A stretch of 64,000 bases of DNA, taken from positions 496,001 through 560,000 of the forward strand of contig JAFCIZ010000008.1 of NCBI GenBank assembly GCA_017871115.1, given 5' to 3'. The position numbers and the translations under genes were made by a program. This DNA comes from Cunninghamella blakesleeana (taxonomy: Eukaryota > Mucoromycota > Mucoromycetes > Mucorales > Cunninghamellaceae). Positions 23,123 to 32,988 of the stretch are shown piece by piece (within the stretch, counting starts at the first letter, position 1; each line of letters starts with the position of its first letter). The notes beneath the pieces were generated by a model. That model had not been told where the DNA came from. It did not search any database and worked only from the letters and a program-made list of their open reading frames with translations.

Positions 23123-23284
23123 ACAATAGTTTCATTTTTATATATATATTTAATTTTTTCCAAAACTTTTTTTTGAACCGTACTTTTTTTAAAATAAATG
23201 AATAAATAAACACACTCATAAATACGCATATAGCTGTATATTTGGTATCCATAAAAAAATGGTTTAATGGAAAAATGCAAAAAT

Positions 23285-23298
23285 GGCGGGATTTGAAT
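23285..23298. promoter_or_regulatory. Recurring motif (reverse orientation), EF-G2 upstream copy
   Basis: GGCGGGATTTGAAT, about 100 bp upstream of the EF-G2 ATG. It is the reverse complement of the TTAAATCCCGCC element found upstream of UBE2W, with one mismatch in the AT part. It sits in the same orientation relative to its gene as the UBE2W and GATA-factor copies. Confidence 0.35.
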
Positions 23299-23394
23299 TT
23301 ACTTTTTTATATAAAAAAGTTGGCCATGAAAATTTTAAATTTCTTTATTTTATTTACCTTTTTTTATTTTTTTTATTTTAACGATAAAAAAAAC

Positions 23395-26182
23395 ATGTTG
23401 TTACAATATGTGACTCAATCAGTAAACCGAAGTGCGCAATCTAGACTATATTTAAAAATAAATACTGCTTTGTCTAGCTGTAGACGAACCACTTTACAAT
23501 ATCAATTATATTCAACTGGTAATTAAATTATTATTATTATTTTATATCTGCAAAAAAAAAAAAAAAAGCAACAACTTGACAGATCTACTTGTCATTGTTT
23601 AATCCTTTTTTATGTTGTTTTAATTTTATTTATAAAAAAAAATAGCTGCCAAAGACTTTACTATTAAAAAAACTAGGAATATTGGTATTATTGCTCATAT
23701 TGATGCTGGTAAATAAATTATCATTTTTTTTTAATAGGAATATAAAATATTATTATCATTCTTTATTCTTATTTTAATGTATATATATATCTTTTTATAT
23801 AAATGCATTCATTTTTTAATAGGTAAAACAACCACAACAGAACGTATGTTATATTATGCAGGTGTTACAAAACGTATTGGAGATATTGACGATGGAGATA
23901 CAGTAATGGATTATTTAAAAGCAGAAAGAGAACGTGGTATTACTATCAATAGTGCAGCCATTACATTTGGCTGGCAAGGCCATCGGATTAATTTGATTGA
24001 TACTCCTGGTCATGTTGATTTTACTATGGAAGTTGAAAGAGCTGTTCGTGTTTTGGATGGCGCTGTCACCATTTTGGATGGGGTTGCTGGGGTTGAAGCA
24101 CAAACAGAAACAGTATGGAAACAAGCAGATCGATATGATATTCCTCGTATTGCTTTTGTAAATAAGTTGGATCGAGTTGGTGGTGCCTTTGGTCGTACTG
24201 TACTCGAAATATGGAAAAAATTAAGATCCCGTCCTTTAGTAATTCAGCTGCCTTGGTATTATAGTGACGATGATAATGGCAAAATTGGACAGCATCAAGA
24301 AAGTAAAAAAGGTTTAAAAGGAATTGTAGATATAGTAAATATGGAGCTGGTTCTTTGGAAAAATGAAGACGGTTCATTGATGGAACGGATCCCTTTTAAT
24401 GATGAAGCTATAGCTATTAATATGAAAGAAAAAGATGGAGAACAAGGTATACTGGAATTATATCAAGAAATGATACGCGGTAGAACAGCACTCGTTGAAA
24501 CTTTAGCAGAATTGGATGAAACTATCGTGGATGTCTTTTTTGAACCAGCTGTAGATGGAGACCACATGAAAGTGCCTTCTCAAGCTATCAAAGATGCCCT
24601 TCGACGTGTTACCTTATCCAATCAAGGTATCCCAATCTTATGTGGTGCTGCTTTTAAAAATATGGGTGTTCAATTGTTATTAGATGCAGTGATTGATTAT
24701 CTTCCTACTCCTTTGGATCGACCAGCAGCTATAGCAACTTTGAATAATAATCCACAAAAGACACAATTGATTCCTTTACAAGAAAATGGTCCTTTATGTG
24801 CTTTAGCGTTTAAAGTAGCTCATGATCCAAGACGTGGCCCTTTGGTCTTTGTTAAAGTTTATTCAGGGAAATTAAATCATCGCATGGCATTATATAATAC
24901 GACAACACGTGATAAAGAAAGAGTCAATAAATTATTGCAAATGTATGCTAAGGACGCTGAAGAAGTACCATCTATTCATGCAGGCAATATTGGTGTCATT
25001 GTTGGTCTTAAAAATACACGCACAGGTGATACTTTAGTGCAATCTAATGATAATAAAGCTATTAAAAACCATTTACAATTAAATAATATCGATATACCAA
25101 GCCCTGCCTTTTTTGCTGCTATTGAACCTCATTCTATTTCAGATGAACCTGTTATTGAAGAAGCCTTACATCATTTAACAAGAGAAGATCCTTCTTTAAA
25201 AGTATGGACGGATGATGAAAGTGGGCAGCGATTAATCAGTGGCATGGGTGAATTACATTTGGAAATTGTAAAAGATCGCCTCTTAAATGATTTTAAATGT
25301 AAAATGGATATGGGCAAAATGAGAATTAGTTACCGTGAAACATGTCAAGGTGAAAGTACTGTTACATCAAGCTATGATAAAGAATTACTCGGAAAAAGAG
25401 CTAGAGCGACCTGTCAAATTCATTTAATGGGTACTAACAATGATGATGGTCAAGATCAAGATGAAGATGAATCGTGGATACCTGCAGATGGTGGTAATCG
25501 ATTAAGCATTGACTTGGATGATAATTCATTAAATGAACTCGATCAACAACACCACGAACATGATGGAAAAAGTAATAGTAGTAATAATCAAGGGCAAATG
25601 AAAAAAGAAGATATTTATCAAGCTATACATACAGGTTTAATGTCTGGGTTTGCCCGTGGAGCTGTGCTTGGATTTCCATTAACTAAATTAAAAGTCAAAG
25701 TATCGGATTTACAATTATTTGGTCCTGAATCAACTACTGGAGCTATATCTGCCTGTGTTGCACATGGTGTTTATGATGCTATTCAACAATCTAGCCCTTG
25801 CCTATTAGAACCTATGATGGAAGTTTATACAGAAGTCAATGAAACACATATTGGATCTGTGGTAAGTGATTTATCAGGTACAAGACGTGGTCATGTGATT
25901 GGTATGGAATCCTCGACATCATTAGAAGAAGATGAGAATCAAGATGTACAAGTATATGCACCAAAAGATTCTTTATTAGCTCATGCTAGTCACCGAGACG
26001 GTGGCTATAATCCAAAACATGTTATTAAAGCTCATGTACCTTTATCTTCTATGTTGGGCTATTCAAGTGCTTTACGTAGTTTAACTGGTGGTAGTGGTAA
26101 TTTTTCTATGCGGGTTATAGGATATGGTGAAATGAGTAAAGATAGAGAAAAGACTGTGATAAATGAAATGAGGGGATGGTAG
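23395..26182 (+). CDS. MEF2: Mitochondrial elongation factor G2 (ribosome recycling GTPase)
   Basis: Three exons, 23395-23518, 23646-23708 and 23823-26182, total 2547 nt, 848 aa. The N-terminus (MLLQYVTQSVNRSAQSRLYL, then CRRTT) looks like a mitochondrial targeting sequence. GTPase motifs: G1 HIDAGKTTTTE split by intron 2, switch I ERERGITINSAAI, G3 DTPGHVDF, G4 NKLD. EF-G domains II-V follow, with GMGELHLEI and YGEMSKDRE. DDGDTVMDYL and the overall pattern favour mtEF-G2 (Mef2/GFM2), which splits ribosomes with the recycling factor, over mtEF-G1. An acidic, Asn/Ser-rich insertion of roughly 55 residues interrupts the domain IV region (about nt 25434-25600). The ATG at 23395 was chosen because upstream in-frame sequence is low-complexity. 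Confidence 0.93.
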
Positions 26183-26587
26183 TTTTTTTATATTTATATT
26201 TATTATATATATAATACTTATTAATAAAAAGTAATAATATAGAATCATTTAGATAGATTTTTTATTAAAAAAAGTAAAAATAAAAACATAATATATCTTG
26301 TAAATAAATGCATACAAATATCCATTCTTTTATATAAAATTATTTATTTCATTTTATATGCATATTAATTTATATATTTTAATGAAGCTATTATGTTGGT
26401 TACAGATTCTTTTTAAATAGGAAATTAATAATAATATATAAAAAAAGTAGTAGACATCCATAATAAAACTTTATGTAAATCCAACCAAACACCCATTTGT
26501 TTATTATTATTATCACTATATTGTTTTATCCATATATTAATATTATTTAATTTAATGCAGTAACTTTATGCTATTAGTTTTTATATA
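26183..26587. other. Convergent 3' intergenic region
   Basis: 405 bp between the ends of EF-G2 (+) and the E2 gene (-). AT-rich, with possible polyadenylation words (AATAAA near 26224 and 26305). Nothing else is seen. Confidence 0.5.
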
Positions 26588-28055
26588 CTATCGTCGCTAT
26601 TAAAAAAAAAAAAAAAGAGTTGTAGATTAATGATAAAATTAATAGATATTAATACACGACAAATATATGAGTATAGTAATTTATATTATTATTATTATTA
26701 TTACTATGAACGAAAATTAAAAAAAAATATATATATATTAGTATTGCCATCATAGTTACTTGTTTACAATTTTTAATAATAATTATATCTGTATATAAAT
26801 GTTTATATTTGTTTTGATATACCTGGAATGCCCAAGCTGTTTTCTTAGGTGAAGAGTGTGCGCTTTTAATATAAAGATCATTATCTGGAGGAAGTTCTTT
26901 TTTGGTACAACTGGAGAGCATTGATAGAATAGATAAACATACTTGAGCTACAGTTTGCACTGGTGACCAATCTTTATATAAAATATTTAAACATATATGT
27001 CCATTGGAATATACCTAATTATATAAAATAAGTAAATAAAGTAAATAAAAAAATATATACCATACCAACAAAAAACTAATTAATAATATATTAATTATGT
27101 TTATATGTTACGTACACTATATATTCGTTTTTTTTAAAAAAGAAACAAAAAAGAAGAAAAGAAACAAACAAATCAATGAATCAAAAAATTATTATATATG
27201 CAAGTTGCTTGATGCAAAATTAATAGTATTACTAATATTAATAATAAAATATGAAAACTTACTGTGGATGGACTGGGATATATCTATTAAAAATAGAAAA
27301 AAAAGGTAAAGAATATATAGATATATGAGTTCATCGATTCCTAGTTGTTTTAATAGTATTACAAATAGTTTTTCATTGATTTTATTACGGGTGAATAAAT
27401 AATACTTCAGGAGATTCAAGTGGATAAGAAGGTGAAAACCGAAACTATATTATATAAAAAAAACAGTAATGGTTGTAATAAAAGTAGAAGTTAATACATT
27501 TTGTTCATTTATTTTAAATAATAATAATAATAAAAATAATAATAATAACAATAACAATAATAATATATATATTTATATATATATATACCTCAAGTTTAAA
27601 TTCTTCATTCTGTTTGGTTATAAATTAATATTACGTTAATAATAATGTCAATTAGTATACATATATATGAGGTCTCAATATATCTATCTATCTATCTATT
27701 TTTTTATTATTATTTATATATATATACTTCATATATAGTCCCAGGTGCCCCAAATAATCTTAATCGCCATCTATTTTATGTAAAAAGTAAATAGTTATTA
27801 TTTTTAGGTATAAAAAATATTAAAATATAAAGTTAAAATTACTCTATTTATATATTTACTTTTTAAAATCCTCAGCCTCATCAATAAGTACACCATCTAT
27901 AGGATTAGTATGAAGATCTACAAGAAAAAATATAAAATTATCAATAATATATTAAATTTTAATAACACAATATATAGTATCCCTAAAGAAACACCTATAT
28001 TATATATACCTCGGAGCTCTTTATTAAGTCGCTTTGTAAAAAGTGCTTTAGCCAT
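26588..28055 (-). CDS. UBE2W: UBE2W-like ubiquitin-conjugating enzyme E2
   Basis: Nine exons are predicted: 28055-28010, 27917-27860, 27770-27728, 27609-27589, 27444-27389, 27283-27263, 27116 (1 nt), 27014-26823 and 26596-26588. They sum to 447 nt, 148 aa; human UBE2W is about 150 aa. Recognition: MAKALFTKRLNKELR, WRLRLFGAPGTIYE, FRFSPSYPLESPEVLF, then IPVHPHVYSNGHICL with the catalytic Cys, DWSPVQTVAQVCLSI and SSPKKTAWAF. The HPH-VYSNGHICL form instead of HPN marks the UBE2W subfamily, which ubiquitinates protein N-termini. The His codon is complete only with the 1-nt exon; direct joining reads into TAA after about eight codons. The last exon is tentative: spliced as given it ends FQRR, but a one-base shift would read HDDSI, like the family's terminal HDD. 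Confidence 0.85.
27116..27116 (-). other. Predicted 1-nt micro-exon of the E2 gene
   Basis: The minus strand reads ATATATAG-T-GTACGTAA. CA at the end of exon 6 plus T makes CAT, the second His of HPH. Flanking introns are 146 and 101 nt, typical for this DNA. The alternative is a non-canonical TA-AG intron, which would put Gln at this position. Confidence 0.55.
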
Positions 28056-29146
28056 TCAGTATATATAATTAATTATTATTATAATATGTATAATAATAAA
28101 TAAATGATTAATAAATCAATGTATAATAAAAAATAAATTAAAGATAAATATTGTACTAATTCTTATTTTAAAAAAATAAATAAAGAAAGAAAAAGGGAAA
28201 AAAAGTAGTAAAGCCGTATTTTAAAAGAATTGCATGAGCTAAAAATTTAAATCCCGCCATTTTCTTTTTTTCAAACATGATACTCCTACTTTGATATACT
28301 CACCTATCTTTTAAACTTTTTTTATATAAAAATGGTATATACATCAATATATAAATATATATTTTATAAAATAAAATTAATGAAGTTCCTATAAGAGATT
28401 GTATTTAAATTTACTTTTTGTTTTATATTCTATCAAGCTTCTTTAATGACTGTTTTTTAATATCAACTGTGGAGCAGCATACTAAATATCTGATCAAGCG
28501 ATCAAAAGAAAATAAACCAACGGTAGAATAGTTTTTTTTTATATGCTCTTCGTTTTTTTTTTTTTTTAGAATAGTTTTTTTGGAAACAATGAATTGGTTT
28601 TTTTCTATTTTTAATGTAAAAAAAGTCAGGATAGCATTAAGTAATACTGAAACCATTATAAAAATTTCTTGTACGGGAAGTTTCCTTTTTAAAAAGTCAT
28701 TTCTTTCAGCGATGTGCGTAGTATTGCTCTAAAAAAAGTTCCCTAGACGCAACTGGTTTTTATACATATTACATTTCTTAATATTAGCTTATGAATACAT
28801 TTATTAATATGTTAGTAGGTAAAAGTTCCATTTATGCTTTATGTGATGATTATTAATTATGAAATATCAAAATACATTAGATAGTTTTATAATTTTATGA
28901 AGATATATAATAATATAAACCTAAAAAAAATCGACATTAATTAAGCATTGGTGTTGGGTTTAAATTGCAGAAAAATCAGCTGAATTGATGTTTTAAATTT
29001 TGTTTATTTTTTTTTAAAATTGAGCTTTTCTTTTTTTTTCCTATTTTTTTATTTTCTTTTATTTTTCTTTAGTATTTGGATCTCTTATTCTCTAAAATTT
29101 AAGTATTAATACATAAAAAGTAAATAATAACGACGTCTACAGAAGA
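28056..29146. other. Intergenic region upstream of the E2 gene
   Basis: 1.09 kb without an intact gene. It holds the E2 promoter, including the TTTAAATCCCGCC element at 28246-28259. Reading frames around 28423-28656 are low-complexity and not believed to be coding. Confidence 0.5.
28246..28259. promoter_or_regulatory. Recurring TTAAA-CYCCG motif, E2 upstream copy
   Basis: The + strand reads TTTAAATCCCGCCA, about 190 bp upstream of the E2 ATG on the minus strand. It shares CCCGCC with the GATA-factor and EF-G2 copies. Confidence 0.35.
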
Positions 29147-29353
29147 TAGAAACTTGGCTGATAAAAAGGCGACAAAGGTTTATGGTTTGATGAAGGACTT
29201 TGAAAATCAAGCTATATTCTGGTTCAACTCAGTTTTGAATTGACAGAGACTAGACAGCTATCCTTGCTGTGACAAATGCCTTGGCCATGTGGTAACAATA
29301 TGCTAATTACATATTGTTGTTGCTTGGTTGTGGTAGTCCCAAAACTGATATTG
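29147..29353. repeat. 207-bp direct repeat, copy 1
   Basis: Nearly identical to 29375-29581, with a single difference seen (ACTTTGAAAA here, ACTTAGAAAA in copy 2) and a 21-bp spacer. It is less AT-rich than its surroundings. On the + strand one frame reads LADKKATKVYGLMKDFENQA, then IFWFNSVLN, a TGA stop, then QRLDSYPCCDKCLGHVVTIC and a stop. This looks like a decayed coding segment with a Cys/His zinc-ligand pattern, possibly from a mobile element. Confidence 0.95.
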
Positions 29354-29374
29354 CTTCTGTAGATAAGTGAAAAC

Positions 29375-29581
29375 TAGAAACTTGGCTGATAAAAAGGCGA
29401 CAAAGGTTTATGGTTTGATGAAGGACTTAGAAAATCAAGCTATATTCTGGTTCAACTCAGTTTTGAATTGACAGAGACTAGACAGCTATCCTTGCTGTGA
29501 CAAATGCCTTGGCCATGTGGTAACAATATGCTAATTACATATTGTTGTTGCTTGGTTGTGGTAGTCCCAAAACTGATATTG
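29375..29581. repeat. 207-bp direct repeat, copy 2
   Basis: Second copy of the 29147-29353 unit (period 228 bp). The near-perfect identity implies a recent duplication or gene conversion. No terminal inverted repeats or target-site duplications were recognised. Confidence 0.95.
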
Positions 29582-29918
29582 TTTTCAATAATTTATTCTA
29601 TTTTTTATATCATTGATGCTTATACTTTTTTTTATTATAGTAAATAGTTCCTGCCCTTATGATGGTCGACTTTTTTATTAACAACGGTGCCGTTATCGAG
29701 ATAAATCAATAACAAAGGGTTTAAAAATTATAATACCCTAACTACAAGATAGGTTTTTTTTTTGTTAATTATATTACGTTTTATTTTTTAATACAAATAT
29801 ATTTTGATTAAAAATTTATTAAACTACACATTTACTTAAAAATAATAAAATGACTGACATATAAAATACTAATAAAATAATAAAATGATTGATATATAAA
29901 ATGATAGTGAAAAGATAA
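29582..29918. other. Intergenic, AT-rich
   Basis: 337 bp between the direct repeat and the end of the multi-exon gene on the minus strand. A short less AT-rich patch (about 29650-29710, with GATGGTCGAC and GGTGCCGTTATCG) interrupts it. No gene or RNA is recognised. Confidence 0.45.
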
Positions 29919-32453
29919 TCAGCGTTTTGGCGTAAAAAAGGTTGGTGGTAATGGTATAACAGGCCTATGGGATGATCTGCTAGACACAGAGTTACTGATG
30001 TTAAGGTTCTTTCTGAGATTACTTCTAATTTTCTTAGTTAACTGCTTGGTTAAATTCAGTATATGATCCTAAGAATGGATGACAAAAGGCATATAAGTCT
30101 ATTGATATTAGGAATGGGTATTTATATTTCCTATTTTATATCTTACCTTTAAATTAAAGAGTACAGGAAAAAGTGAATCAGATAATAAAAAGTCTTCCAG
30201 TTCAAATATGTCTCGGGGTAAAAAAACATCATCAGTAGGATTCTTTATAGCTACAATTACGCCTTGATAATACGACATATGAAAGAAATATCCGGTCAAA
30301 CCTGGCAATAAAAAAAAACAAAATATGTGCTTTTAATCTTTCCACTTGTTTATATTTAAAAGAAAGAATAAAATAATATTATTATTTTTTATATTTCTTA
30401 CCGACTACATCCATTCCAATTATATTTGTGCTTTCTTTACCGGTAGCATGAATAAGTTTTGACATAATACTTTTGTTTAACCGTAGATTTTTATTGCGTT
30501 GTATTTTGCAAATTTGATTAGTGGTATTCATTGGTTTAAACTCAATTGAGAAAAGTTCATACTTGACATTATCAATATTAATATAAAATATTAAATCAAT
30601 TTTTCTTCCCATAATGTTTTTCGAAGAAATACCGTACTCGTATTCATTGATTTTCCTATCTATTTTTGAGGCTTCACATGAAGTCTCACCGCTATAAAAA
30701 TCAAATAAATTAAAAATAGATGCACTAATTAATTTATTATTATTTTATTGTTTTTTATTGCAATTAAGTAGAATTACCTCTTAATATAAATGTCATTATC
30801 TCTGAATAGTATTTTGAACAAAGGTTTCCAGTATTCTAAATAACCAGCTTCAGATTCATCCATCCACGTTGAATATTTAACCATATTTATACTAAGATTG
30901 TCATTTTTTTTAAAAAAAGAAAGTTATAATAAATCGGATTAATTAGGCCAAGGTGAATAGCAAACGGGCTAGTTTACTAATTTACTTACATGTGATCTAA
31001 CATATCTAACATTATTAAAGCTGGTGATGAATTTGGATCTATATTTCCCTTATAAGCATACAAGTTTTTTTCATGAATAAAAACTTTAAGTCCGTTGATT
31101 CCTTTTTCAATAAAAATCTATATAATACACGAAAAGCCGCAGTTAATACTATTTCATAATTAGATAATATAAATATATGTATTTTAAATCTACTTTTTTT
31201 ATATCATCCATTAGTTGTAGTAATGTGAAATCAGAGTATTTGTCAAAATTCTTTAGTAGGTTATCTCTAACAATGCTTTCCATAGTTATATTAGAACAGT
31301 ACTCTTCAATAATTGGCCAGTTATGAACGTCAATTGTATTTACAATTCCAGATAAAAACACGCTATAAAAATATACATACATAAAAGACTATATAAACTC
31401 ATCTATTCAACAAAGTTATCAGTTATATTAAATTAATCAATGATTTACGATAAATATGACAAATCCAGTTTCTTCAATTTCTTAAAATCACATAAATTTT
31501 CAATACAAATATTGAATAATGACGATTGTAAAGTTGTGCTTTCTGTTAGATAAAGGCCAAAATCTTCAGGTTTTACACTCTTATCAGTATACTACAAAGT
31601 CAATTCACAATACGAAAAAATAATAGTAAAAATGTTATTAATTAAATAAAAATATAATTAAAATTAAAATATTCAAAATTAAAGTTAACACGTACTAAAT
31701 GATAGGCAAAGCAATATAATGATACCCAATCCAAATCAGAGTCATTAACATGTAATTTTCTTTTTAATGGAAGAATCGAAGTTTCATTATCTTTAATATC
31801 ATTATCAGTACTTATATACTCGTCTAAAAAAAAGATGAATTGACGAATTATCAATAGGAAATCAATATTTAATATTTACTTAAAGTTGTGAATTACCTCT
31901 TTGATCTGATGTAAAATCATTTTGATCTGATGCAGTATCATTTTGATCTGATGCAGTATCATTTTGTGCTTCTTCATTAGATAATTCCTTGATTATAACT
32001 GTCTCACCTATATTAACCGTATTATTACCACTAACATAATTTTTATTGACATAATTTTTGATAGTTTTGTTTGCATTTCCAGAAGGCTTTTTACTCCGAT
32101 TATTTGACTAATATAGAATCAAAGAAAAGATAATTATAGAGGAAAAAAATTAGAATAAAATGATATTTTTTATGGCAAGCTTTCATTTTGTCAATAACCT
32201 TTGAATTATTGATTAAATATGCAGCATATGAACGTATATTGTCATTTAGAGTACGTGTTTCTTTAATCTTGTTAAGGTTATTATGATAGCTATGAATCGC
32301 TTTGCTAAACTTTGCTTTTTTGTCTTGAGTTGCGAACCACATATAATAATCATAAAATGTCCAATTTTCTGCAGGTGTAAAATAGAAAAAATTATCGACT
32401 TCAACTTCAGTATTTTTAACAGTGTAATTAAATAGCTCTTTAGGGCAAGACAT
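29919..32453 (-). CDS. Mucorales multigene-family protein with PD-(D/E)XK-like motif
   Basis: Ten exons, 32453-32199, 32107-31897, 31823-31696, 31591-31449, 31362-31194, 31117-30990, 30891-30778, 30691-30402, 30301-30147 and 30068-29919, total 1743 nt, 580 aa, with all phases matching. Exon 2 contains three imperfect NDTASDQ repeats. Exon 8 carries SGETSCEASK, GRKIDLIFYI and ELFSIEFKP, then QRNKNLRLNKSIMSKL: a G-x3-D...E-x-K arrangement like the PD-(D/E)XK nuclease core. The C-terminus is RPVIPLPPTFFTPKR. I associate this layout with a large Mucorales-specific family of uncharacterised proteins (recalled, not searched). Nuclease activity is inference. The exon-1 donor (GTTATT) is weak; all others are standard. 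The preserved ten-exon frame argues for a functional gene. Confidence 0.75.
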
Positions 32454-32988
32454 TCTTATATATAAAAAAATATACTTTTTTTTAGAAAAAAATTGAAAGG
32501 AAAAAAAAAAGTACAAGTTTTAAGAAACATGCAAAAAATTAAAACTCCGTTTTTTTTCTATGCATTTTTTTTTCTATGTGTTAGTATAATTGTAACTATC
32601 AATGCTATTTTTTACTACAAAAAAATGAAATAAAAAAATAAAATAACTAGTAACGCTTTTATTCAATCTTTCAAAATCTCACTAAAAACTTAAAAAACAC
32701 TAAATATTAATAAATGATTAAAACATTTTGATAAAGATGTAAAAATATAACAGTATAAATAGCAGTCTTTTAATATAAAAGTGTTCACAAGTATTATAGT
32801 TGTTGTTAGAATTAAATATTTATAAAATGAAATGTTTATTGATGATAATATTTTAATATTGAAAAAAAGATAAATATAATAAAGTAAAATAAAAAAAAGC
32901 AGTTTTTATAATATATAAATATATACAATTGGTTTAATATTGAAATTAAATTTTTTTTTAATAAATATGCTGAAGATACTTTTCTTTT
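32454..32988. other. Intergenic between two minus-strand genes
   Basis: 535 bp containing the promoter of the multi-exon gene (element ATTAAAACTCCG at 32539-32550, about 90 bp upstream of its ATG) and the 3' flank of the folate gene. No coding signal is seen. Confidence 0.5.

Noticed and set aside
28423..28656. 77-residue minus-strand ORF
   Set aside because: Lys/Ile-rich, overlaps homopolymers, no motif and no splice partner; judged non-coding.
29147..29581. CRISPR-like or tRNA-array interpretation of the direct repeat
   Set aside because: Only two 207-bp units with one short spacer, in nuclear fungal DNA; no cloverleaf or short-repeat structure is apparent.
32199..32453. Continuing exon 1 of the ExK-family gene to the stop at 32100
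   Set aside because: The extension is a hydrophobic low-complexity translation of intron-like sequence; splicing at GTTATT (weak donor) joins in frame with the remaining nine exons.
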